From Hydrogenophaga crassostreae (GTDB lineage Bacteria; Pseudomonadota; Gammaproteobacteria; Burkholderiales; Burkholderiaceae_C), in contig NZ_CP017476.1 in assembly GCF_001761385.1 (NCBI RefSeq), positions 1,911,501-1,975,500 of the forward strand: 64,000 nucleotides of DNA, given 5' to 3'. A program made the position numbers and the translations under genes. The notes beneath the pieces are model-generated. The model was not told where the DNA came from and made no database searches. It saw only the letters and a program-made list of their open reading frames with translations. Positions 8,767 to 17,367 of the stretch are shown here, in pieces; the stretch's first letter is position 1, and each line of letters begins with the position of its first letter.

Positions 8767-10047
8767 ATGGCATTGATAGTTCACAAGTACGGCGGCACCT
8801 CCATGGGGTCGACCGAGCGCATCAGCAACGTGGCCAAGCGCGTGGCCAAGTGGCACCGTGCGGGTCACCAGATGGTGGTGGTGCCCAGCGCCATGAGCGG
8901 CGAAACCAACCGACTGCTGGGTTTGGCCAAAGAGTTGGCACCATCGAGCATGGGCAATGCCTACGGGCGCGAGCTCGATATGCTGGCGGCAACCGGTGAG
9001 CAGGCCTCTTCTGCTTTGCTGGCCATTGCCTTGCAGGCCGAAGGCGTGGATGCGGTGAGTTTTGCGGGTTGGCAAGTGCCGATCAAAACCAACAGCGCAT
9101 TCACCAAGGCCCGCATCGAATCGATTGATGATGAGCGTGTGCGTGCTGAACTGAACGCCGGCAAAGTGGTGATCGTGACCGGTTTTCAGGGTATCGATCC
9201 CGATGGCCACATCACCACCCTCGGACGTGGCGGTAGCGACACCTCTGCCGTCGCCGTAGCGGCCGCGCTGAAGGCGGCCGAGTGTCTGATTTACACCGAT
9301 GTGGATGGTGTGTACACCACCGACCCACGTGTTGTGCCTGAAGCGCGCCGCCTGCCGCTTGTGAGCTTTGAGGAAATGCTGGAAATGGCCAGCTTGGGCA
9401 GCAAGGTATTGCAAATCCGTTCGGTGGAGTTTGCTGGCAAATACAAAGTGCCTCTGCGCGTGCTGTCCAGCTTCACGCCTTGGGACATTGATCTGACTGA
9501 AGAAGCCGCTTCCGGCACATTGATTACTTTTGAGGAAGACGAAGATATGGAACGCGCCGTTGTTTCGGGTATTGCTTTCAATCGCGATGAAGCCAAAATT
9601 GCTGTGCTGGGTGTGCCCGACACACCGGGCATCGCTTACCAGATTCTGGGCGTCGTGGCCGATGCCAATATTGAAGTCGATGTGATCATTCAAAACGTGG
9701 GCAAAGAAGGCAAAACCGACTTCAGCTTCACAGTGCATCGCAACGACTTTCAGAAGGCCTTGGACCTGCTCAAGACAGAAGTTTTGCCCAAGTTGGGCGC
9801 ATCCGAAGTGGTGGGCGATGCGCGCATTTGCAAGGTGAGCATTGTGGGCATCGGTATGCGCAGCCACGTGGGTGTGGCCAGCCGTATGTTCAAGTGCATG
9901 AGTGACGAAGGCATTAACATCCAGATGATCTCGACCTCTGAAATCAAGACCTCGGTGGTCATTGACGAGAAGTACATGGAACTGGCCGTGCGCTCGCTGC
10001 ACCGGGAGTTCGAACTCGATCAACCTGTGGACACGATCGCCGAATGA
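8767..10047 (+). CDS. lysC: Aspartate kinase
   Basis: Phosphorylates aspartate at the head of the lysine/threonine/methionine pathway. 426 aa. The N-terminal KYGGTSMG motif (about residues 7-14), the substrate region GRGGSDTSAVA and two C-terminal ACT domains (about 265-420) mark a lysine/threonine-regulated monofunctional enzyme. No ribosome-binding site is evident before the ATG. No lysine riboswitch fits in the ~105-bp gap after tilS. Confidence 0.97.
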   Translation: MALIVHKYGGTSMGSTERISNVAKRVAKWHRAGHQMVVVPSAMSGETNRLLGLAKELAPSSMGNAYGRELDMLAATGEQASSALLAIALQAEGVDAVSFAGWQVPIKTNSAFTKARIESIDDERVRAELNAGKVVIVTGFQGIDPDGHITTLGRGGSDTSAVAVAAALKAAECLIYTDVDGVYTTDPRVVPEARRLPLVSFEEMLEMASLGSKVLQIRSVEFAGKYKVPLRVLSSFTPWDIDLTEEAASGTLITFEEDEDMERAVVSGIAFNRDEAKIAVLGVPDTPGIAYQILGVVADANIEVDVIIQNVGKEGKTDFSFTVHRNDFQKALDLLKTEVLPKLGASEVVGDARICKVSIVGIGMRSHVGVASRMFKCMSDEGINIQMISTSEIKTSVVIDEKYMELAVRSLHREFELDQPVDTIAE

Positions 10048-10103
10048 AGTTCGCAGATCGGTGCGCAAACAGGGCGCCGATCTGAGGCATAATATGAGGC
10101 TTC

Positions 10104-10195
10104 GGAGCGATGACCGAGTGGCCGAAGGTGCTCCCCTGCTAAGGGAGTATGGGCTTTAAATCCCATCGAGGGTTCGAATCCCTCTCGCTCCTCCA
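10104..10195 (+). tRNA. tRNA-Ser, anticodon GCU
   Basis: The cloverleaf can be folded by eye. The acceptor GGAGCGA pairs with TCGCTCC. The anticodon stem CTCCC/GGGAG encloses loop CTGCTAA (anticodon GCT). A long variable arm (ATGGG/TCCCAT) is typical of serine tRNAs, and the TPsiC arm is GAGGG-TTCGAAT-CCCTC. CCA is encoded. The discriminator base is T, where G is usual for E. coli tRNA-Ser. Confidence 0.95.
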
Positions 10196-10208
10196 ACTCA
10201 ATTGACAA

Positions 10209-10242
10209 CCCGCCAGCATCCAGGATGCCGGCGGGTTTTCTT
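10209..10242 (+). terminator. Rho-independent terminator after tRNA-Ser
   Basis: Near-perfect hairpin CCCGCC-A-GCATCC / GGATGC-C-GGCGGG with a two-base loop, followed by TTTTCTTTT. It lies 14 bp downstream of the tRNA. Confidence 0.85.
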
Positions 10243-10304
10243 TTGGGTGTTCGGGATGGCGCAGAAGCGACTCAGCCGGATCGTTCGGCGTGGACAATGT
10301 CGCC

Positions 10305-11219
10305 ATGTCGTCTACGTCGAATTCCCCCGTTGCACTCACCGGCTATGCGTTTGCCACGCTGTTGCTGATCGCTTTCATGATGGGGGCCAACCATGTGGCT
10401 GCGCGGTTGGCGTTCGACCATGGCGTCGATGTGGCGACGGCTGTGGCTTTTCGAAGTGGCGTAACCGCTTTGGTGGTGGGTTTGCTGGTTCGCTACCACA
10501 GGGTCGGCGTTCAACTGACCGCGCGCCACCGCAGGGTTTTGCCCATGATTGGTGTGCTGGTGGCTGTGCAGAGTCTGTGTCTCTATTCATCCGTTGCCCG
10601 ATTGCCTGTGGCGCTGGCGTTGCTGGCTTTCAATACCTACCCTTTGTGGACGGCGCTGTGGGCCCGTGTGATCTACGCCCACCGGCCTGAGCCCCGGGTG
10701 CTGCGTGCGATGCCGGTGATGTTGATTGGCCTGGCCCTGGCTCTCGATGTGTTTGGTGCGGCTTCTGGTCTGGGTGCTTCATCGCAATGGGCTGAGATTG
10801 GTGTGGGCGTGGGCTTTGCCCTGGCTGCTGCCGCCACATTTGGCCTCGCCCTGGTGTTGACGCAGCATGAGGCGGCTGATGTGGATGGGCGGTTGCGAAC
10901 AGCGACCACCATGGGCATGGTGGCGGTGCTGGCGCTCATTGGTGTGGGAACGCAAGGGGGCTTTCATCTGCCCCAGGCCCCGATGGGCTGGGTGGGGTTG
11001 CTGGGCTTGACCGCGTTATATGGCACGGCGTTCACCATCATGTTCACCGTCCTGCCTCGCCTGGGCGTGGTGGGCAATTCGGCCATCATGAATGTGGAGC
11101 CGGTGTTTGCGCTGGTATTGGCCTGGGCTGTGCTGGGGCAGACCATTGCACTTGTGCAGGTGGCCGGCGGCTTGCTTGTGGTGGCCACGGTCATGTGGCT
11201 GGGACTGCGGCGCCGGTAG
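10305..11219 (+). CDS. EamA/DMT-family transporter
   Basis: Inner-membrane drug/metabolite transporter of about 304 aa with some ten hydrophobic segments in two EamA repeats (about residues 10-140 and 155-300). Features typical of the family are the conserved Pro in NxxPLWTALW and the repeat-2 NVEPVFALVLAW segment. The ATG at 10305 is chosen; a GTG at 10290 is also possible and neither has a clear ribosome-binding site. It stands alone after the tRNA terminator and its substrate cannot be predicted. Confidence 0.85.
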   Translation: MSSTSNSPVALTGYAFATLLLIAFMMGANHVAARLAFDHGVDVATAVAFRSGVTALVVGLLVRYHRVGVQLTARHRRVLPMIGVLVAVQSLCLYSSVARLPVALALLAFNTYPLWTALWARVIYAHRPEPRVLRAMPVMLIGLALALDVFGAASGLGASSQWAEIGVGVGFALAAAATFGLALVLTQHEAADVDGRLRTATTMGMVAVLALIGVGTQGGFHLPQAPMGWVGLLGLTALYGTAFTIMFTVLPRLGVVGNSAIMNVEPVFALVLAWAVLGQTIALVQVAGGLLVVATVMWLGLRRR

Positions 11220-11423
11220 CCAGGAAGCCCAGCGCCAACAAGGCCGTCGTTTGGGCAATGCGCCGGTGAGCGGCCAACGCCAGATCCCTTTCGCGACGCC
11301 CATTGCCACGTGTTTTGGGGTTTCCTGCCGGGTGGAGTTGTGTGGCAACAGGGAGCCGCCCAAGCCCATTCCAGAGACGTGTTCAGGCATTTTGAGAAAC
11401 TTGGCTGGTCTACGGGTTTTTTC

Positions 11424-11441
11424 TAGTGTAACGATGCACTA
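11424..11441. promoter_or_regulatory. Probable LacI-family operator upstream of the TRAP operon
   Basis: Eighteen-base palindrome TAGTGTAACGATGCACTA centred on CG, with 7 of 9 base pairs matched, 47 bp before the ATG of the TRAP receptor gene. The inner 14 bases match 12 of 14 with a site 100 bp upstream of the lacI gene (20326-20339, read on the minus strand). Seen directly; the link to the LacI protein is inferred. Confidence 0.6.
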
Positions 11442-11487
11442 AAACAGCGACACTGAACCTGTTTTCAACCTATTCCGGAGATTTCAC

Positions 11488-12498
11488 ATGTCGTTTTCCT
11501 TCAAGAAGAGTGCTCTTGTGCTGGGTGTTGTCGCCATGCTGACCGCGTTTCCCAGTGTGGCAGCGGACAAAAAAACCGTGACCATCAACGCGGCTTCGAT
11601 GTTCGACAAAGACCATCCGTTCACCCAGACCTATGCCAAGTTCGGCGAGTTGGTGAACAAGTACCAGGACGAGGTGAATATCGACGTCAAGATCAGTCTC
11701 AACAAAGCCATGGGCATCGAGCCGGACTTCCTGCGCTTCATGAGCCAGGGTGAGTCTGTCGATATGGCCATCATTGCGCCGGGCAACCTGGCACAGCGCG
11801 TGCCAGACATTGCCATTGTTGACATGCCTCTGATGTTCAAAGACCTGGCCCACCGCAACCGCGTGCTGGCCAGCGACGCCTTCAAAGGCATTGAAGCCGA
11901 CGTGATCAAGCGCGCCAACATCCGGGCGATTGGCTACGCGGGTGGTGTGAGCCGCAACCTGATTTCCAATTACCCCATCAACAACATGAACGAGCTGAAG
12001 GGCTTCCGCCTGCGCGTTCAGGGTGCCCCCATCTGGGCCAAGGTGTTCACTGCCGTTGGTGCGGTGCCTTCGGTCATTGCCTACGATGAGGTCTATTCTG
12101 CGGTTCAGACCGGTGTGGTCCAGGGACTGGAAAACGAGCGCTTCGGCTACACCCAGCAACGCTTCTATGAAGTGGCTCCCCACTACACCCTGACCGAACA
12201 CTCCTTGACTGTTCGTCCGCTGTTTTTGTCCGAAAAGGCCTTTGGCAAGTTCTCCCCCAAAGTGCAGGCCGCGATTCTGAAAGCCGGTGCCGAAGCCGGC
12301 AAGTTTGGCTCAGAAGTTGAGCTGGCCATGGAGGGCAAAGCGCTGGATGAGCAAGTGGGCAAGAAGCTGGTCACGGTTCACGCGTTCGCCGATGCCGACA
12401 AAGCCAAATTCCGCGAGCTCGCCACGCCGGCCCTGCTTCAGTACGTGAAAGACGCGAAGCTGGAAGAGGTCTACAACAAGATGCAGGCCGTCAAGTAA
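11488..12498 (+). CDS. TRAP transporter substrate-binding protein (DctP family)
   Basis: Periplasmic receptor for a carboxylate-containing substrate. 336 aa with signal peptide (cleavage after SVAA, about residue 27). The DctP fold is recognisable by RLRVQGAPIWAKVFTAVGAVPSVIAYDEVYSAVQTG, which contains the conserved Arg that grips the substrate carboxylate (about residue 173), and the GLENERF segment. CGGAG lies 8 bases upstream of the ATG. First gene of the P-Q-M operon. The neighbouring sugar-acid catabolic genes suggest a hexonate or uronate ligand rather than a C4-dicarboxylate. Confidence 0.93.
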   Translation: MSFSFKKSALVLGVVAMLTAFPSVAADKKTVTINAASMFDKDHPFTQTYAKFGELVNKYQDEVNIDVKISLNKAMGIEPDFLRFMSQGESVDMAIIAPGNLAQRVPDIAIVDMPLMFKDLAHRNRVLASDAFKGIEADVIKRANIRAIGYAGGVSRNLISNYPINNMNELKGFRLRVQGAPIWAKVFTAVGAVPSVIAYDEVYSAVQTGVVQGLENERFGYTQQRFYEVAPHYTLTEHSLTVRPLFLSEKAFGKFSPKVQAAILKAGAEAGKFGSEVELAMEGKALDEQVGKKLVTVHAFADADKAKFRELATPALLQYVKDAKLEEVYNKMQAVK

Positions 12499-12600
12499 GC
12501 GCCACACGGCTCCAGGGCTACCTCCGCTTTGGCGGAGGCCATTCCTTTACACCTGATTGAACTGGCATTGCGCCAGTCCCTGCCAAGAGGGGCGTCACCC

Positions 12601-13083
12601 ATGAAACTGTTTGAAAAAACGATCGATGTGCTGCACAAGGGTGTGGCCTCCATCCAGGCGGGCCTTCTCGGCGTCTTGCTGGCGCTGGTCGTTTACCAGA
12701 TCTGTGCCCGCTGGATTTCGTTCATTCCACGGGCATTGTGGACCGAAGAGATTTCTCGATTTCTGCTGGTCTGGGTCATTTTTCTGGGCGCTGCCATCGG
12801 GGTGCGTGAGCGCACCCACTTCATTCTCGAAATTCTAGGCGACACCCGATCACGGTTGGTGAACCAGATCTGGCAAGCCTTCATCATTGCTTTGGAAGTG
12901 GCTTTCTGCGCCATCTTCTTCTTCCGTGGGTACTCCTACGCCGAAGTGCTGCGCTGGGACGTCTCCGACATTGCCCAGATTTCCATGCTGTGGGTCGGTG
13001 CCGCCATTCCCGTTTTTGGCGGTCTCTCTTTGCTTTTCCTGGCCGAGCTGATTTACAACAAAACCCTCAAGGGAGCACGCTAG
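12601..13083 (+). CDS. TRAP transporter small membrane subunit (DctQ family)
   Basis: 160 aa with four hydrophobic segments, matching the small permease of TRAP systems. WTEEISRFLLVWVIFLGAAIGVRERTHF is the characteristic DctQ core. The ATG at 12601 (preceded by AGAGGGG) is used; the upstream in-frame extension to 12529 lacks membrane character. Followed after two bases by the large permease gene. Confidence 0.93.
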   Translation: MKLFEKTIDVLHKGVASIQAGLLGVLLALVVYQICARWISFIPRALWTEEISRFLLVWVIFLGAAIGVRERTHFILEILGDTRSRLVNQIWQAFIIALEVAFCAIFFFRGYSYAEVLRWDVSDIAQISMLWVGAAIPVFGGLSLLFLAELIYNKTLKGAR

Positions 13084-13085
13084 TC

Positions 13086-14384
13086 ATGGATCCTCTGGTC
13101 GCCGCTCTCGTTCTGTTCGGACTCTTCATCGGTTTGGTGTTTCTGCGCGTGCCGGTCGCCTTTGCGCTTGGCCTTGCATGTGTTCCGGTGATCTTGCTCA
13201 CCGAAGATGTTTCTTTCTTCGCCATCATCGATCGCACCTACAACTCCTTCAATTCGTTTCTGTTGCTGTCGGTGCCTTTTTTCCTGCTGGCTGCCAATTT
13301 GATGAATGCGACAGGCGTGACCAAACGGTTGATCGATCTCGCCACAGCCACGGTGGGGCATCTCCCGGGAGGCCTGGGCCACATCAACGTTTTCGTCAGC
13401 ATGCTGTTTGCAGGGGTTTCAGGCTCTTCGACTGCCGATGCGGCGGGCATTGGCAAGGTGTTGATCCCGGCCATGCTCAAACAGGGCTACGACCGCAGTT
13501 TCACCATCGCGGTCACCGCATGCTCATCGGTCATGGGTGTGATCATTCCGCCCAGCATCCTGATGCTGATCTGGGGCGGCACGATGTCGATCTCGGTGGG
13601 TGCGCTGTTTCTGGCCGGCATCATTCCTGGCTTGTTGCTCGGTCTGTCGATGATGGTCACGGTGTATTTCTACGCCATCAAATACAACTACCCGCGCCAC
13701 GAAAAGGCCAGTCTTTCCCACTTCGTCAAAGCCTTTGTGGGGGCTGTTCCCGGCTTGGTGACACCGCTCATCATTCTGGTCGGCATTTCCTTCGGGTTCT
13801 TCACGCCCACCGAAGCCTCCGCGATTGCGGTGGTGTATTCGATATTGATCGGTATCGCGTACCGCACGCTGGACTTCCGCACGTTTGCCCACCACCTGAG
13901 CGATTCCGCCAGGCTGGTCGGTGTCACGCTGTTCTGTGTGGGGACCGCCTCGGTGTTCAGCTGGCTCCTGGCCTTTTACCGCGTACCCCAAGCATTGGTC
14001 GATCTGATCCAGAGCTTTGGACTCGGTCCCAACGGCATTATTCTGATCATCGCGTTGGTGTTCCTGATCGTGGGACTGTTCATCGATGCCATCCCGGCCA
14101 TCATCATCATGGGTGGCATCCTGTACCCCCTGGCCCAGGCCGCGGGCATCCACCCGGTCCATTTTTCCATCGTCGGTGTGGTGGCCCTTGCCTTCGGCCT
14201 GGTAACGCCGCCCTACGGCATGTGCCTGCTCATCGCTGCGCGCATCGGTGAAATGCCTATTCACCAGGTGCTCAAAGATGTGTTTGTCATCCTGATTCCC
14301 ATGGTTGGCATTTTGTTGGCGCTGTGCTGGTTTCCGGAGATCGTGTTGGCCCTGCCACGCTGGATCGCTCCACAGTTCATGTGA
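13086..14384 (+). CDS. TRAP transporter large permease (DctM family)
   Basis: Transport-catalysing subunit using a sodium gradient. 432 aa, about 12 hydrophobic segments. Family markers are PFFLLAANLMN, GVSGSSTADAAGIGKVLIPAM, GVIIPPSILMLIWG and the C-terminal VTPPYGMCL. The ATG at 13086, just after the DctQ stop, is chosen over a longer frame that overlaps the previous gene. Confidence 0.95.
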   Translation: MDPLVAALVLFGLFIGLVFLRVPVAFALGLACVPVILLTEDVSFFAIIDRTYNSFNSFLLLSVPFFLLAANLMNATGVTKRLIDLATATVGHLPGGLGHINVFVSMLFAGVSGSSTADAAGIGKVLIPAMLKQGYDRSFTIAVTACSSVMGVIIPPSILMLIWGGTMSISVGALFLAGIIPGLLLGLSMMVTVYFYAIKYNYPRHEKASLSHFVKAFVGAVPGLVTPLIILVGISFGFFTPTEASAIAVVYSILIGIAYRTLDFRTFAHHLSDSARLVGVTLFCVGTASVFSWLLAFYRVPQALVDLIQSFGLGPNGIILIIALVFLIVGLFIDAIPAIIIMGGILYPLAQAAGIHPVHFSIVGVVALAFGLVTPPYGMCLLIAARIGEMPIHQVLKDVFVILIPMVGILLALCWFPEIVLALPRWIAPQFM

Positions 14385-14500
14385 TCGCGGTGGCTTATGG
14401 TCCGGTGTCGGTGTCGGTGTTGTGCTGTGCCGCAGGCCTGAAACACGCTTGAGAGCGAGTGATCGCGGCCAGAGGCGCCGCATCGTTTGAAAGAAAGCAG

Positions 14501-14536
14501 CAGCCCCACGGCGGACTCCGACACGGGGCTGTTTTC
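14501..14536 (+). terminator. Terminator of the TRAP operon
   Basis: CAGCCCC / GGGGCTG stem with a smaller CGGA/TCCG hairpin in its loop, followed by TTTTC. It lies between the converging TRAP and dehydrogenase operons. Confidence 0.65.
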
Positions 14537-14613
14537 ATGGGGTTGAGAGGCTTGCGGAGTTTGAAACGCTTGGGTGCCCGGCGACCGGGCGTCCCTGGCT
14601 TTATCGCTGGAGT

Positions 14614-16044
14614 TCAGGTGTTGGCTTCGGCTGGAGTGGCCAGCAGCAGCGCCAGTGCGCCATTCGTGCCTTGGGTCGACACCACGTGCAACCAGCGTTC
14701 CACAGCCGATCGCCAGCGCTTGTCGTGCTGCAGGTTTGGACCCCAGATGGATTCCAGCTGGAGGAAGGCGTGCATCAGGTCGGATGGAGAACCCTGGTGA
14801 TGGCGCGCCAGGCTGTGCAGCTGCTCGCCCTGCGGATCGTTCAGGGCATACACCTTGCCTTGATCACTTTCACCGCGGCACGACCAGATCCACAAGGCCG
14901 TGGCCAAGGCATGGTGCTCGATGGTGCGACCCAGGTTCAGCTGGGCTTGAACCGAAGGCACCCAGCGCTCACCAATCTTTTTTGAACCGTCTGTAGCGAC
15001 CTGATGTACCGCATGGTGAAGCGTCGGGTTGCCAAAGCGGGCCAGGAGCGCGTCGCGGTAGCCGGATAGCTGGGGCAAGACCAGATGTGGCATGACCTCT
15101 AGACTCATGAGGCGGTGCGCAAAGGCATGAACCATGGGTTTCACCACACATTGACCCACCGTGGGCAGGTCCAGTAAAAGTCCCAGCGTGGCCAGCAAGG
15201 AGTTGGTGCCGTTGATCATGCGAAGCTTTGCATCTTCGTGGGGCTGAACGTCTGCCACAACGTTGACCCCGACACGTTTAAGGGTTTCAGCATCGGACGG
15301 GTCGACCAGCCGGTCTTCAAGCACCCATTGCCAAAACGTCTCGGTGCGCAACGCGGCTTGATCGGACACGCCCATTTTTTTTGCGGCATCGGAGCGGTCT
15401 TCTTCTGTGGAGGCGGGCACGATGCGGTCGACCATGCTGTTGGGAAAAGCGCAGGTGCGCGACATCCAGTCTTGCAAGGCGGTGTTGCCGGCGTGTTGAA
15501 GGCACAGGGCCTTGAGGTTGTCGCCATTGCTGCGCAGGTTGTCGCAGCTGGCGATGGTGAGTCCACCCAGGCCGGCTTCCTGACGCCGTTGCAGCCCGGC
15601 GACCAGCAGCGAGGCAAGCGTGGAGCCGTAGCCTTTTTCTGTGACCGTGAGGGTGATCCAGCGGGTGCCTGGGTGTGCGATGGCGTTGAGCACCTGCTCG
15701 CGTTCCCGGGTGGCAGCACAGGTTTGCAGAACCGAACCGATCACACGCCATTCCTTGCTGGTGGCGCTTTGAATCCTGACGCTGTACAGACCGTTTTGCC
15801 TGGACAGTGCATCGGCCAGATCCCATGACCGGCTGGCCACGCCCAGTACGCCCCAGCGTTCATCGCCGGCCTGCAGCAGGTCGTCGAACACCAGTGCCTG
15901 GTGGGCGCGTTGAAATGCGCCCAAGCCGAGGTGAACGACCCCTGGCGCCAGCGCGCTCCGTGCATAGGTCGGAAGACGGATACCCTTCTGCGCCAGCGAA
16001 GGCAACTGGGTTGAGTTGAGCTGTGGATGGATGGGCGTTGGCAT
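14614..16044 (-). CDS. Mannitol dehydrogenase / D-mannonate oxidoreductase family protein
   Basis: NAD-dependent polyol-specific long-chain dehydrogenase, 476 aa, the size of MtlK/UxuB enzymes. The N-terminal nucleotide-binding motif GLGAFQRAHQ (about residues 40-49), TVTEKGY, SCDNLRSNG and FPNSMVDRIVP are all present. The catalytic signature K-x4-N-x2-H appears as KLRMINGTNS, with Asn in the His position; I confirmed this at the DNA level near 15190-15230. The TGATG overlap with the AGE isomerase gene indicates a shared pathway, probably interconverting a ketose or ketouronate with its polyol or aldonate. The exact substrate is not assignable. Confidence 0.85.
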   Translation of the reverse strand: MPTPIHPQLNSTQLPSLAQKGIRLPTYARSALAPGVVHLGLGAFQRAHQALVFDDLLQAGDERWGVLGVASRSWDLADALSRQNGLYSVRIQSATSKEWRVIGSVLQTCAATREREQVLNAIAHPGTRWITLTVTEKGYGSTLASLLVAGLQRRQEAGLGGLTIASCDNLRSNGDNLKALCLQHAGNTALQDWMSRTCAFPNSMVDRIVPASTEEDRSDAAKKMGVSDQAALRTETFWQWVLEDRLVDPSDAETLKRVGVNVVADVQPHEDAKLRMINGTNSLLATLGLLLDLPTVGQCVVKPMVHAFAHRLMSLEVMPHLVLPQLSGYRDALLARFGNPTLHHAVHQVATDGSKKIGERWVPSVQAQLNLGRTIEHHALATALWIWSCRGESDQGKVYALNDPQGEQLHSLARHHQGSPSDLMHAFLQLESIWGPNLQHDKRWRSAVERWLHVVSTQGTNGALALLLATPAEANT

Positions 16045-17198
16045 CAGGTGGTTTCCAGCCGTGCGAGCTCCGAGGCGGCGTGGACCACGTGGTAGAAAAC
16101 GCGGCTGAGCGTGGTCTCCACCAGCGGTTGGCCATCGGGGCCAACCTGGTTGATCCAGTTGGCGCCGTCATCCCGAAAGAAGTGTGTGCGCACCAAATCC
16201 CAGTGAGCCAGAGCCTTGATTTTGTAGATCGGGTCTTGTGTGGCATCGAAGCGCGCCACGCAGGCTTTGACGTATTCGGTTTGTGGCCACATGAGCATGC
16301 TGCTTGCTTGTGCGACGCCGCTCTTGTCGACCAGGTCCAAAACGGCTCCTTTCATGACGCCGGTCGTGTTGATGCCGTGCAGCACACCAAACTGGAACAG
16401 GCGCTGCACGGTTTCGGTCAGGTCGGTGCGGCCCGTGGCTTGCATGAACTGTTGCAGCAACCACACCCATTCGAACTGGTGCCCCGGTTCGCGCAGCGCG
16501 CCCTCGGCGCCTGGTGTGGGTTGCCATTGTGCGTCGAAGTACTCGCCCAGTGAGCCTGTTTCGGCATCCAGGAAGGCGCGTTGAAACAGTTCGACCAAGG
16601 CGCTCGCGCGCTCCAGCCAGGCGGGCGCCTGTGTGGCCCCGTGCATGGCCAGTGTGGCTTCCAGCAGGTGCATGTGGGGGTTCTGGCGCCGGGGCAGTTT
16701 GCCCACCAGAGGGTGCTCTTCAAAGAAGCCGCCGTGCTTGGGGTCGGCCAAGTGGTGTTGCACGCAGCCATAGGCCTGCTCGCCCAGTTCCAGCGCCTCC
16801 GGTGAGCCGGTGGCCCGGTGGTACCAGGCCATGGCGAGAATCACAAAAGAAAGGTCGTAAGCGTCCAGTGATGGGTCGAGCACCCGACCATGCGCGTCGA
16901 TTTTGCGTGGCCATGTGATGCCTGGGCCGTTGGGCTGGGCGATTTCTTTCAGGAATGCAAAACCGTGGTCTGCCGCGGCGCGCAAGTGGTGATCGCCGCC
17001 GAGCACCGTGGCCAGACTGAACGCAAAGGTCAGGCGGGCTTGGTTGAGCAGGGTGCGGGCGGGTGAGGGCAGAGCGTGGCCGTGCGCATCGAGGCCTTCA
17101 AAGTAGCCGCCGACGGGATCCACGATGCGCTTGCTCCAGTAGGGACACAGGTGCTCCAGAAGCCAGTTGCGCAAGTGCGGGTGGTCCGTTGTATTCAT
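16044..17198 (-). CDS. AGE-family sugar epimerase/isomerase
   Basis: 384 aa, (alpha/alpha)6-barrel protein of the N-acylglucosamine 2-epimerase / mannose isomerase family. Diagnostic segments include GGYFEGLDAHG near the N-terminus, RLTFAFSLA, NPHMHLLEATLAMH (catalytic His region) and PGHQFEWVWLL. The members in catabolic operons usually interconvert mannose and fructose or related sugars. The gene is upstream of, and overlaps, the dehydrogenase gene. Function at the substrate level is inferred from family only. Confidence 0.85.
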   Translation of the reverse strand: MNTTDHPHLRNWLLEHLCPYWSKRIVDPVGGYFEGLDAHGHALPSPARTLLNQARLTFAFSLATVLGGDHHLRAAADHGFAFLKEIAQPNGPGITWPRKIDAHGRVLDPSLDAYDLSFVILAMAWYHRATGSPEALELGEQAYGCVQHHLADPKHGGFFEEHPLVGKLPRRQNPHMHLLEATLAMHGATQAPAWLERASALVELFQRAFLDAETGSLGEYFDAQWQPTPGAEGALREPGHQFEWVWLLQQFMQATGRTDLTETVQRLFQFGVLHGINTTGVMKGAVLDLVDKSGVAQASSMLMWPQTEYVKACVARFDATQDPIYKIKALAHWDLVRTHFFRDDGANWINQVGPDGQPLVETTLSRVFYHVVHAASELARLETT

Positions 17199-17367
17199 GT
17201 CTCGCCCTTATTGAATTCGCCCACGACGCTGGTGGGCATATCAAGGCCAGGGCGCGCCAACATGCCGCTGTACCCGTTGTTGCGTGTCTAGTGCCCAATG
17301 GGCGAGAAGACGCGCGGTCATGCGCGTGGAACCGATATTCCCCACAGGGAGGAGCCAATGCTGCGTT

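Noticed and set aside
8764..10068. 434-residue minus-strand open frame opposite lysC
   Set aside because: Exact antisense of aspartate kinase, no motif, His-rich shadow composition.
14395..14430. GTGTCG tandem repeat near 14404-14420
   Set aside because: Only about three units in a GC-rich spacer; no sign of function.
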